This document shows, piece by piece, positions 42,140 to 52,838 of a stretch of 64,000 nt of DNA. Each line of letters starts with the position of its first letter. Position 1 is the first letter of the stretch. Location of the stretch: contig NC_080672.1 of NCBI RefSeq assembly GCF_030247195.1, forward strand, positions 191,299,810-191,363,809, read 5' to 3'. Under the pieces are notes generated by a model that did not search any database, was not told where the DNA came from, and was given only the letters and a program-made list of their open reading frames with translations. Both the position numbers and the translations under genes were made by a program. Source of the DNA: Topomyia yanbarensis. Its lineage: Eukaryota > Arthropoda > Insecta > Diptera > Culicidae.

Positions 42140-42605
42140 AGTTAGCTTACTTTTTACATTTCTTACAAAAGAAATGTATAGGATTCGCTCAAACTTTGAA
42201 AACTTTTTTCGAGGCCCGGAGGGCCGAGTTTCACATACCAATCGACTCAGCTCGACAAATTGAGACAATGTCTGTATGTGTGTGTATGTGTGTATGTATG
42301 TATGTACAAAATGTCATGTAATTATCTCAGCAATGGCTGAACCGGTCTTAATGAAACTAGTTTCAAATGAAAGGCCTAACGTTGCCATTTGACACTATTA
42401 TTTTTGATTTTCGATATGTTGTTTACTTTCTGAGATATGGGTAATTTTGTCAAAACACGGCAGGTTGTTTGCAAATAACTTTCGAGCAATACAATATTGT
42501 CTCACAAACTGCATAAATAGAAAGCTTGTAAAAATACCTTTCTAAATTGTTTCATACAGAGTATTGCTTTACTGGTGTTTTAGGGGCAAAACTAAACCGA
42601 TTTTG
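42140..42605 (-). repeat. LINE 3'-UTR-like repeat, copy 1
   Basis: Contains TTTTTTCGAGGCCCGGAGGG, GTATGTGTGTATGTATG microsatellite and CAGCAATGGCTGAACCGGTC. The same stretch occurs in reverse orientation at 60205-60745. There it leads into the GGCCTCG...GGGCCTAAATAAA tail, so it is probably a LINE 3' UTR. Confidence 0.65.
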
Positions 42606-43142
42606 AATATCGGGGTATGAAAACACATCTACGTGATTCAAGGAATTCGATGTTGAGAACATTTTGTGAATTACCTCTATAATAAATTAACTATTTCTCA
42701 AAAATCAATATACAAGTTCACTCCAAAGACAAAAAATATGTGTTGATAGTGAAACAGCGAGTTCTATTTTTTATCCCTTGGATTAGGCGTTGCGTTCAAT
42801 CATGAGGTAAATGTTGGATGGTATATCAAAACACAGTTCAATTAAATTAGTAATCAATCAGTAATTCACCTAGTAGTGAGATAATAGATTTCTCATATAA
42901 TTATCTAATATAATTATCGTGGCGTCACCGAAAGCAACTGTATGTTTGAAGCCCAAAACTCTAGCGAAAATTTAGCTCTTTTGCAAGATTTAGGTTGTAC
43001 TGGTTATGGCACAAAAATTACTACTTACATTATTTATGATAATAATGTAAGGAATCAATATATCGCATAATATACCTATAAAAATAAGGTCACTGCCATA
43101 ACCATCATTTGCCATTCCTCACACGCCCCTCCCATCTCTCTC
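42606..43142. other. Sequence inserted between parts of the LINE-derived repeat
   Basis: In the copy near 60.2 kb the flanking parts are contiguous, so 42606 to about 43345 appears to be an insertion. No gene is visible. It includes a CACCTAGTAGTGAGATAAT motif resembling 56850-56868. Confidence 0.45.
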
Positions 43143-43143
43143 T

Positions 43144-43191
<48 letters not shown>

Positions 43192-43552
43192 TTTCTCTCT
43201 GTCTCCCTTCTATCGCATCTATCTAGCTATTTCTGTATCCATTTCTAAGTTGTGCGATAAGATCTTCTGCCAATCTGAAATATTTATTCATATCCAAGCC
43301 AATTTCATGTGTGCGATGTAATTGTGAAGGTTTGAGAAAACAAAACTATTTTTTGTCTGCTGCTACATCAACTCAAATTTAATTCAGTTGTATTCAAAAC
43401 CTGTATCTACACTATAATTAAGGAAATTCATGGCTATATCAGAAAAATATTTGGCTTAACTGGGTAATATGGATGTTTGACGATGAAAATTTTCAAAAGA
43501 GACATTCCACGTGCGCTATTTAAACTATTCGTATCTCTATTGAATTTTGAAT

Positions 43553-43599
<47 letters not shown>

Positions 43600-43966
43600 T
43601 TTCTCTCTGTCTCCCTTCTATCGCATCTATCTAGCTATTTCTGTATCCATTTCTAAGTTGTGCGATAAGATCTTCTGCCAATCTGAAATATTTATTCATA
43701 TCCAAGCCAATTTCATGTGTGCGATGTAATTGTGAAGGTTTGAGAAAACAAAACTATTTTTTGTCTGCTGCTACATCAACTCAAATTTAATTCAGTTGTA
43801 TTCAAAACCTGTATCTACACTATAATTAAGGAAATTCATGGCTATATCAGAAAAATATTTGGCTTAACTGGGTAATATGGATGTTTGACGATGAAAATTT
43901 TCAAAAGAGACATTCCACGTGCGCTATTTAAACTATTCGTATCTCTATTGAATTTTGAATGAAACA
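43143..43966 (+). repeat. (CT)n microsatellite within a 408-bp tandem duplication
   Basis: Two copies with period 408 bp (GTCTCCCTTCTATCGC at 43201 and 43609), each headed by a CT dinucleotide run (43143-43192 and 43557-43592). The copies are virtually identical, so the duplication is recent or an assembly effect. The downstream half of each unit matches 60000-60195 (reverse). Confidence 0.85.
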
Positions 43967-44200
43967 TATGATCAAAGACTGAAAGCTGAAGCCAGCAGGA
44001 TTGGACTTGGCATCAACGTTTCGAAGACAAAATACATGAGAGGAAGAGGTTCTAGAGTCGACAATATGAACCTCCCATCCCGAGTTCGGATTGACGGTGA
44101 CGAAATCGAGATGGTCGACGAATTCATGTATTTGGGCTCACTGGTATCCGAAGACAATGATAACAGCAGAGAAATTCAGAGACGGTCACTATTGGGCTTT
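43955..44200 (+). pseudogene. LINE RT fragment (C-terminal of RT)
   Basis: The frame reads RLKAEASRIGLGINVSKTKY, then VRIDGDEIEMVDEFMYLGSL and DNDNSREIQRR, the thumb-side region of a LINE RT. Similarity ends at about 44195, where CR1/L2-like sequence starts. A related copy lies at 59478-59995 on the minus strand. Clade not certain. Confidence 0.75.
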
Positions 44201-46796
44201 CCAAATTCTCAGTATGATTACATCCGCTTGGAGTTTGGAGTCGGTTTAGTCCGGGTCCACGACTGGATTTTATTGACATGTCGATGAATTCTCGAAACAG
44301 CAGGCCCTCGGGCCAAGTAGACGGAGTAAGTGCTATCTGTTTCAGTACAATCTATAATGATATTAGTGATCATATTCCCGTTTTAACCCAAGTCGAGCTG
44401 AAAACGAAGCAAAACAAATTAAGTTGGTAAAACATATTCTAAATAATCATTCATTTCAATCTGATTTTGCGCAGTTTTTGACCATCATCCAGAATGAACT
44501 TAATCCTAATGATACCTTGCTTCAGATCATCGATAAATATAACGAACTAAGATTAAAACATACCAAATATATTGAAATTGAAGTAAAAATTAAAGATAAG
44601 GCTTGCCCATGGTTTAACTTCGATGTTTGGAAACTTATGCAAATAAAAAACAAATTACTCAGAAAACGAAAAATACACCCCACCGATATCCTTACAGGTG
44701 AGCTCCTAAGACATGTTAACAAAAAAATACACAACGCAAAACAAATAGCTAAATCAAATTTCTATAGAACCTTATCAAGTGATGGAAATACAAAAAAAAT
44801 GTGGAACAATATCAATAAACTGCTATGAAAGCAGGGACAGCACAAACAGAAATTTTCAATCACAGTGGATGGTAGCAATACAGAAAATCCTTCGAAAATG
44901 GCAATACAATTCAATCACTATTTTACTACAGTCGGTTTGGAACTGGCTAGTCGCCTGAATAGCAACAGAAATTTTAACAAATATTGAACAATTAGTAGAA
45001 GTGAAAGATCCATTTTCCTTGAACATGTAGAAGATGTGGAAATTAGAAACATTATCAACAAGCTGTTGCCAAACAAATGTCCAGGCCCGGATAAAATAAC
45101 TGTTTCGGATGTTAAAAAAAATAGAATTATTCTCTCAAATATTTTGTCCAGAGTTTTCAACGAAGCCATATCGGAAGGGGAGTTCCCAAATTGGTTAAAC
45201 ACTTTGCGGGTAATAATAATTTTTAAAGGTGCTAACCCTGAGGATATTGGCAATTACAGACCAATCGCCACAATCACTACCTTTAGCAAAATTTTTGAAA
45301 AAATTTTAACCGATCGAATCATGTCATTTGTAAAAGCTAATAATATTTTATTTAGCAATCAGTTTGGTTTCAGAAAAGGTTCCAGCACAGAAACTGCTTG
45401 CATGGAGTTAATTGATGATATTCTTAGCGCATTCGATACGAAAAATATTGTAGGGACATTGTTCATCGATTTACGGAAAGGTTTCGACACGATAGACCAT
45501 ACCATTCTGAAAGCAAAACTAGAGTTATTAGGCATTCGGGGAATTCCAGGTAATCTAATTAACAGCTATTTAAGTGGTAGATCCCAATTTGTCGAAATAC
45601 ACAATGTTCGCAGTTCATTAAAACCAATTTCTATAGGAGTACCACAGGGCAGCAGTTTGGGTCCCTTACTATTTCTACTGTATATAAACGATATGGGCAG
45701 ACTTCCTCTTAAAGGAAAATTGAAATTGTTTGCTGATGATGCAGCTTGCTTCTACATTGGTAAAGATGTATCATATATTGAAGTTCCTATGCAATCGGAT
45801 GTAGTAATGCTGAACGATTACTTCAATCAAAACATGTTATCATTGAATGTAGCAAAAACTAAAACAATCGTCTTTAAATCCAGGAGAAGCCGTGTAAACA
45901 CAACCATGAGATTATCTCTAGGGCAGACTAATATAGAACAAGTTATGGAATACAAGTACTTAGGTCTGATTTTAGATGAAACATTGTCTTGGCGCCCCCA
46001 TATAGATCATTTGGTCAAAAAATTATCACCACTCTGCGGACTAATCCGCAAACTATCTCACTTTATTCCCTCAAAAATGCTGAAAAACATTTATTTTGCA
46101 CATTTGCACTCCAGGTCGCAATACCTACTGAGCGTATGGGGAGCTGCACCAAAAACTGCACTTCAAAAGCTAAAATTTGTACAGAATAAATCATTACGTG
46201 CTGTTTACAAGTTACCGCATGATTTTTCTAAGATATGATTATACGAGGAAGTAGTAAAAAATATCTTACCCTTGCAAGCCTTACATGATTACAGGAAACT
46301 GACCTATATTTTTAAAATAACTGCAATAGAAGACACACTTTCAAACCAACAACTTACCAAAGTCATTCGCATCACACTAGACGCTTAAATCACTTTCAAT
46401 TGCATATAATTAGAACAGAATACGGAAGAAAAAGGTAGGAAACACGATGGAATCATTATGTACAATAACTTGCCTACTGATATAAAAAACTCAACAAATA
46501 GGAATTCATTCACAAAAAACTGAAACTTCACTTAAGCGGTAGCCTAGCGCTTATATAAGAACAGTATAAATAAAAAAAATCTGCTTTATTTTATCTGTTT
46601 AAATTATCATGCCAAAAATATATATAGAAACCATTTGCCAACCCTTCAAAGAACTTAAAGTTCATTGGGTTAGCTAGTAGGATTTAAAATCATTGTAATA
46701 CCAGATGAAAAGACAAGTAGGTTTTGTGCCTGTGGGAGAAGTTGGCTAAAAAGTTGCACTCCCAGGGGCTTTTCCCTGCTTCAATAAAGACAAATA
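44200..46796 (+). pseudogene. CR1/L2-like LINE ORF2, 5'-truncated
   Basis: A single plus-strand frame with in-frame stops near 44430, 44826, 44986, 46236 and later. It begins in the endonuclease end (ISDHIPVLTQ), then FNHYFTTVG, RT motifs KCPGPDKI, NQFGFRKGSSTETA, LFIDLRKGFDTIDH, GVPQGSSLGPLLF, LFADDAACFY, and a C-terminal domain to about 46480. A 3' UTR with AATAAA (46784) follows. Clade is judged from motif style. The element has lost most of the endonuclease and is inactive. Confidence 0.8.
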
Positions 46797-47516
46797 CTAC
46801 AACTTTACTGGATCAAGGCCAATCTTAAACGACACGAAGGACAAATTTGTCGTGTCATTACCCTTTGGCACTAAACGCACGATATCAGTGGTACCTTCAA
46901 CATTCAAACAACTAAGAAGGATTTTCTGGACGTCACTGTCGGTGATCATAGGGTGAAAACCAGACAGGTATAACCAGAACTTTGGCGGTGGTGCTTCAGG
47001 AGTAATAGACGTAACGGACAGGTCACTGTGGTCAACCACATTTGTTACATGGTTAACCGTAGCACGTACAGGCTGGCCTTGATTTCCACGGCGACGTTTC
47101 ACTCCCAGTCTAGGCCAAACTGGCGTATCAGTTTGACCACTAGAGCGAATTGGTTCATCATTCGTTCGATCGGCATGGTTTAGGCACACAGTCAAACGGT
47201 CGACTTTTTGGCTCAACGATTCAACAAATGAAGAAAGTTGTTGAATTTGAGATAATAGATTTTCAACATTCGGTGAGGCAATTCCAGGTTCGACTTTAGC
47301 CGCAATATAAGAGCGCACACTCCTTCCATTGAGCTCTTCGCGATACGGTGAGCAGAAAAAGACAATCTTTCCCTGCGACAGTAATTCCTTATTAGCGCGA
47401 TTGTTAAAACCCAAGCACTGCTGGCCGATGTGAAAATATGTACCGCAAAAACCACAACATACCGGCTCAAGGTCATTAATCGGCAAATTACAAGCTCCTC
47501 ACTGCTGCTTCTCCAT
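46797..47516 (-). pseudogene. LINE ORF1 with PHD-like Cys/His cluster
   Basis: From ATG 47514-47516, with a TGA at 47499-47501 (position six; CGA to TGA is plausible). It starts ACNLPINDLEPVCCGFCGTY, then FHIGQQCLGF and FFCSPY, a PHD-like zinc cluster, followed by a coiled coil (NLLSQIQQLSSFVESLSQKV, about residues 80-100) and an RRM-like KFWLYLSGFHP region. CR1/L2-type LINE ORF1 proteins have this layout. It abuts the 3' end of the plus-strand LINE in opposite orientation and lacks ORF2. Confidence 0.72.
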
Positions 47517-48475
47517 CACTGCTACCTACGCTTGCACTATACGGCACGAAACAATAGCAGTGCTGGTACCGATGGAGAATGCAAAACAAACTCGGTAGCG
47601 GGTATTTTTCTCAACACAGAACAGCGAATACACAGTTTAAAAAGTTACTTCGTCACTTCCCGATCAACAACACAAAGTTTGCGAAACGATTGGTGACAAC
47701 ACAACAATAAAAAAAAAAACATTCGCAACCGAACTTTGTACCGAGAAACAAGTGCTTTTTGTTCTCTCCGGTGTGGTTTAGACACATTCCACGCACTTGT
47801 ATCGCTTACATCATAAAAATAAAACAGCTAATATAAGTAAAAGTTGTTCTGAACTATGTTGGTATAGGTTTAAGGCTCCCAAATCGTAGATATATAGAAA
47901 TTTTTTAAAAGAATTTTATGACGGTCGTCGATGAAAACCAGTAATACATTTATGACTCGTTTTTAATAATTGAATTGATTTTTCCGTACCAAACCGACAG
48001 GTTTGTAATAAAATTTATTTGGAATAATATTAAATTCCATTTTATTGTTCACATATTGTAAAAAGATTTCATCTTTGGACGCAGATTTATTGAGTGAATT
48101 GATCGTCGGATAAAAGGGGGGCAAAAATTGACCATTTTTGCGTTATCCCCTAACGCAAATATCATGTTTTTTCAATTTTTCGCGAAAACAAAGCACGCTA
48201 TCTATGAAATATTTTCAGAAGCTATTAGTACTCATCAATACCTTTCTAAAAATATGCTATTTGTATATAACAAGCTTTGGAATCGTTCTTTCAGAGGGGT
48301 GCGCTGAAGTGTTGTCTCCTAACAATACAATAAATCCTTCTGCAGAGTTACTTTGAGTGCCTACAGAACAGTATATGGACATAAAAGATATAACCAACCT
48401 ATTTCAGCAATACCGCCATGCAGTGTCATGGGTGGTCTCAGGGGTGGGGAGGGGAGGGGTTTCCATTAAGGGGGA
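47517..48475. other. Unassigned interval with GTTATCCCCTAACGC motifs
   Basis: It starts with the 5' leader of the minus-strand ORF1. Near 48138-48155 and 48310-48325 are single copies of the GTTGTCCCCTAACGC-type motif that clusters at 50.6-51.03 kb. No gene recognised. Confidence 0.4.
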
Positions 48476-48723
48476 CCCGAGCAAACGTAAAGTCCATAAT
48501 ACCCCCATACTCATGGGGTTGGACATGGGTGTTTGAAATGGGTTCAACCCACAAAAACACCATCGTCATGGTCCGGTAGATCCCATAGAAACCATGCGTT
48601 GGTATTTTTATGGGTTATTGAGACCATTTAATGGAGTTTTAAAGGTCGTGGAAGTCGGCACGGACCATGTTCATGGTCTTTTCAAGGGGCTGTGTGGTGT
48701 TTAAACCCATGAGTATTTGCTCG
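48476..48723. mobile_element. Small inverted-repeat element (CCGAGCAAA ends)
   Basis: CCGAGCAAACG at the left and TTTGCTCGG at the right are inverted, and the interior holds many ATGGG/CCCAT inverted motifs. TSD is unclear. Probably a MITE. Confidence 0.55.
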
Positions 48724-49018
48724 GGGAGGCATTATAATATCGAAAAATTATCAAGTTTTTTATTACATATATCAGTAAATAAACTATCTAAGGATATATC
48801 AACAATTTCAGAACAGAGTTCGAAGTGATTTCAAAGATACAGAATGGAACGCATTAGAATACCAAATAAGCATGAGAGCGCGCGGAAGAATTTGGTCATA
48901 GGGAATAACACTCACTCGTCGTCACATTCTTTCAAATTAGCGGGATAATTATTGACCACTTGGAACTAACCCGGTTTGTCGTTTCGGGATAGATTTTCTT
49001 CAACATGAACCAAACATC

Positions 49019-49319
49019 CAGGGCCGGCGGAAAGCGTGGGTAGTATGGGTAGTACTACCCACTTGAAAATAACCGAGTGGGTAATTACTCACTCGAAATT
49101 TTGAACCATTTCAAAAAAATTAGATGTGCAACGCATGTATCTCGCACTACACACATTTGAAAACATCGATGTACCACAACTCCATTTGCATAAACGAACG
49201 TATTTTAATGTGAATGTAATGTAAGCGTGTGCATTCTGAAAAAGGAAGAAATCCTTAGTAATGGACCCCTCACCCTATGCTTACTATCCACTCGGGCGTA
49301 AAGTGTTTCGCCGCCCCTG
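49019..49319. mobile_element. hAT-type MITE (301 bp)
   Basis: Inverted ends CAGGGCCGGCGGAA and (reversed) CAGGGGCGGCGAAA. Perfect 8-bp TSD CAAACATC at 49011-49018 and 49320-49327. No coding. Confidence 0.88.
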
Positions 49320-50070
49320 CAAACATCGTAGTTTAATGCAGTTTTTTGATGTTTTATAGTACTTTAAATTCAAATTGTTATCCTGAGGATACGCGTTTCT
49401 TAGAATTCGCTAATAAAAGATACAATTTTACGAAATTCTCCAGTTTTCTATTATTTAGATAATTCAATGACATGCCAGCCATCTGAGCCATACGACCGCA
49501 ATTGTGTCAAATTTTTTAACGAATTTTTTGTACTCTAATATATCAAAATTTTCAAAAAACTGGATCTTACCCTTCTTTTCCAAAAATTGCGTAAAACGGC
49601 TACATTTTGATTAATTTGCGCAATCATCACTAATAAGTGTCGTCTTGCAGATCTATGAGTAGAAACAGTTGTGCAAACGCCAGAGGATGAACTGGAAGGC
49701 CAAATTCTCTTTCGAAATTTTTTTCTCAGCCGTATTACTCGTATTTCGCGACAACATTATGTACAATATGTAAATATAATAACTGATCGACTGAGTATAA
49801 TCGTTTGACAGTCTTTCCTTTGTTGAATTGCTTCAGAGTCACATTTGTGTATTTGTAACGTAACAAGAAAATAAATATTGAACAACCCTATGACGTATTG
49901 TATCTGCCCTAATTACCAGTCAATTTTATTTTCAAGATTTTATAAGGTCAAAAAACAAAGTCAGTGCACCAAACTTACATGAAAAAACTTAGTTGGTGAA
50001 CAAAATTAAAAAAAAATTAAGTCACCCTAAGAAACAGTTAATTTTATTTAATATATTTTCCTATGTCAAT

Positions 50071-50321
50071 CATGAGCGGCTCCAGAAAAAAAAATTCGGA
50101 GGGGGTCCAAAATCTCGACTTTAAAATGTTCATTGTACAATACGTAATATGTAATACCTTCATTTAATTAAACTCAGTTTTGATAATCGAATCTGGTTTG
50201 CAAAGATTTTTAACTTAGAAAGAATTTAAAAAAGAAACTTTTTTAAAAATTCTCAAGATGTTAAAAAAATTTGGGGGGGGGGGTCCGGACCCCCATGACC
50301 CTCCCCCTGGATCCGCCACTG
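50071..50321. mobile_element. hAT-type MITE (251 bp)
   Basis: Inverted ends CATGAGCGGCTCCAG and (reversed) CAGTGGCGGATCCAG. Perfect 8-bp TSD ATGTCAAT at 50063-50070 and 50322-50329. The interior has G- and C-runs near 50271-50310. Confidence 0.88.
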
Positions 50322-50594
50322 ATGTCAATAATATATTAAACTTACCAAAACTACTTGAAACCACCTTTTTCGATCCATTAGAAAGTGACAATTGTGGTCT
50401 ACAATCTCTTCTATACCGCGCCACACTGTGGTATGCGGTGTGTCCTGTTCTCATTTCATATTAATTTGATTTCTTAATAAAACACATGAAGATGAAACTA
50501 GAAATACATCTGGTTTGGCGTTTCAAATCTTTATTTTGAGTTATTTACAGGTTCAGAGGTAATATACATCGCTTTGTTTGAGCTTCAACAAATT

Positions 50595-51036
50595 CTTCAG
50601 TCGCGTTAGGGGACAACACTTCATATGCGACCGTTTGTGTTCATTTTGGTGTTGTCCCCTAACGCAGTGTTCGCAGCGGTCGTGAAAAAAAATTCTTAAA
50701 AACTCGAAAATCTAAGTATACAGTATTGTTCTGTGACTATCGATGATCAAATTTCTAGAACAAATAGATGCTCTAAAGTTTGAGACAGAGCAGGTTTTTT
50801 GATAAATACAAGTGTAGGTTGGAAAATCAATTTTTTGCGCTGTTGTCCCCTAACGCGACATTTTCACCTCTCAGAATGAAAGGACAACCTGAAAAACATC
50901 AAACCCATAACATTAACGTTGTGTTAGGACTTTTAAAGTATTCAATTAAGTTTTTTGAGCGTAAATCATAGGATTTTTCAAACGACGAGCTGTTAACAGT
51001 TGCATGATGCGTGCAAACGTTGTCCCCTAACGCTGG
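50595..51036. mobile_element. Element with four GTTGTCCCCTAACGC motifs
   Basis: Copies lie at 50599-50613 (inverted), 50648-50662, 50842-50856 and 51020-51034. The outer two are inverted and could be TIRs, with the inner two as subterminal repeats. TSD not resolved. Related single motifs occur near 48.14 and 48.31 kb. Confidence 0.55.
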
Positions 51037-51378
51037 AATGTGTCTTTAGTTTTTTCGGTAGTACGAAGGTGCTTGCTGTGGCAGAGGCTACAGTAAAGCA
51101 TTACTAATAAACAGTCCCGCGAGTGATAATTATTGCCTGCGATATCGGTGAAGGTAGTGCAGTGAAGTGCGTTACTAAACAGTTTTCTTGCCTGAAAGAC
51201 GGCTTTGTTTAGACGAGCTATATCAGCTCTCTACTGTGTGAAGGTCACGCGGGTGACGGATAAAACAAACGAAGGATCAATTCAATTTCTTATCGATTTT
51301 TTTTCTTTTTATTGCTTTTGATTTTTTATTTTGATTTAAGTTAAACAGTGCGGTCGAGCGTGTTGCTCCCGCAACAAA

Positions 51379-52838
51379 ATGGAGCAAACAGAAGGATCAC
51401 CCTCCGAATACGAATCTTATGGGGAAGAGGAACGTATATCTGATTCGGAGACAGATAATGTTATGGTCGATCCACTTCCCTCACTTTCCCCCAATGTCTC
51501 ACAGCCCCCCCCCCCGAGTCAAGGTTTACCAGGATGGATCCGCTGGTCCTTGGGTGGTATACTTTCGGCCCAAAAATAAACCGTTAAATAGCATAACTGT
51601 TGCACGGGAGCTGACAAAACGTTACTCGGCCGTAACCGAGATTAAAAAGGTTCAGTCAGATAAACTGCGCGTAGTCGTTACTGACTTGAAACAGGCCAAT
51701 GATATCGTTAGCAATAGCCTCTTTACGCTGGAGTATCGCGTCTACATCCCTTCTCGTGATGTGGAGATCGACGGTGTGGTAAGTGATGCGGGTCTAACTG
51801 TCGATGATCTGATGAATGATGGGGCTGGCCGCTTTAAGGACCCTAACCTTCAATCAGTTAGGATTTTGGAGTGCAAGCAATTGCACTCAAAGTCCATCGA
51901 AGATGGGAATTACTATCCATCAGACTCGTTTCGCGTAACCTTCGCCGGATCTGCACTTCCGAGCTACGTTGAAGTGGGAGGAGCTCGTCTACCTGTACGA
52001 CTGTTTGTACCGCTGGTCATGAATTGTTCCAATTGCAAGCAGCTAGGTCACACGGCCACCTACTGTAGCAACAAGCAACGGTGCGGTAAATGTGGGGAAC
52101 GCCATGCGATTGATACTAGCTGGTCCCGCTGAGACGTATGTTTACTGTGGGGAGAATCCACATGCATTTTTGACATGTCCAACGTACAAACTTCGCGCGG
52201 ATGAACTGAAGCGATCCGCCAAAGATCGCTCCAGACGCTCTTACGCAGAAATGCTTAAAAGAGCTGTTCCACTTATCTCCGAAAACCCATTCGCTCTCTT
52301 GCCAACTGACGATAACGCCTCTAACGACCCTTGCGAGGGGCATTCTTTGGCTCCGCTTGGAAACTCTAGGAAAAGACCTAATCAAAACTCACCTGAACTT
52401 CCTCGTAAGGGTCCTAGGTTGTCCCAAACAAGGGTACAAAATAAAAATAAAACATCAACTGGAAGTGCTGGTACAAATCCGAAGATAATACCTCCTGGTT
52501 TTGGGAAATTCAGATACAACCAGGAGTTCCCAGCACTCCCCGGGGCACCAAAAATCCCAAGTGCTCCAATTTTACAGTCAGAAATTCAACCTAAAACGGG
52601 ATTCCTTAAATTTTCTGACATTGTGGACTGGATATTCACAGTTTTCAACATTACCGATCCTCTGAAAAGCTTGCTGGTTGCTATTCTACCAACAGTAAGA
52701 ACATTTTTAAAACAGTTGACTGAACAATGGCCCCTCCTTACAGCGATCGTATCCTTCGATGGCCAACTTATTAGACGGAATCAAGGATCTGATCACTGTT
52801 TTACAGTGGAACTGCAGAAGTATTATCCCCAAAATTGA
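51379..52838 (+). pseudogene. I-clade ORF1 (two frameshifts)
   Basis: ATG 51379 opens an acidic N-terminus. The frame changes at an 11-C run (51505-51515) into GPWVVYFRPKNKP and an RRM-like region, then zinc knuckles CSNCKQLGHTATYC and CGKCGERH (about 52025-52110). A second shift near 52115 leads to YCGENPHAFLTC, a basic linker and the EFPALPGAPK/LKFSDIVD C-terminus, stopping at 52836-52838. ORF1 binds element RNA. The poly-C shift could be replication slippage. Confidence 0.83.

Noticed and set aside
44200..47516. Twin-priming inversion joining the CR1/L2-like ORF2 to the minus-strand ORF1
   Set aside because: Twin priming puts the inverted 5' part upstream of the 3' part. Here the ORF1 lies beyond the 3' end, so two separate insertions are more likely.
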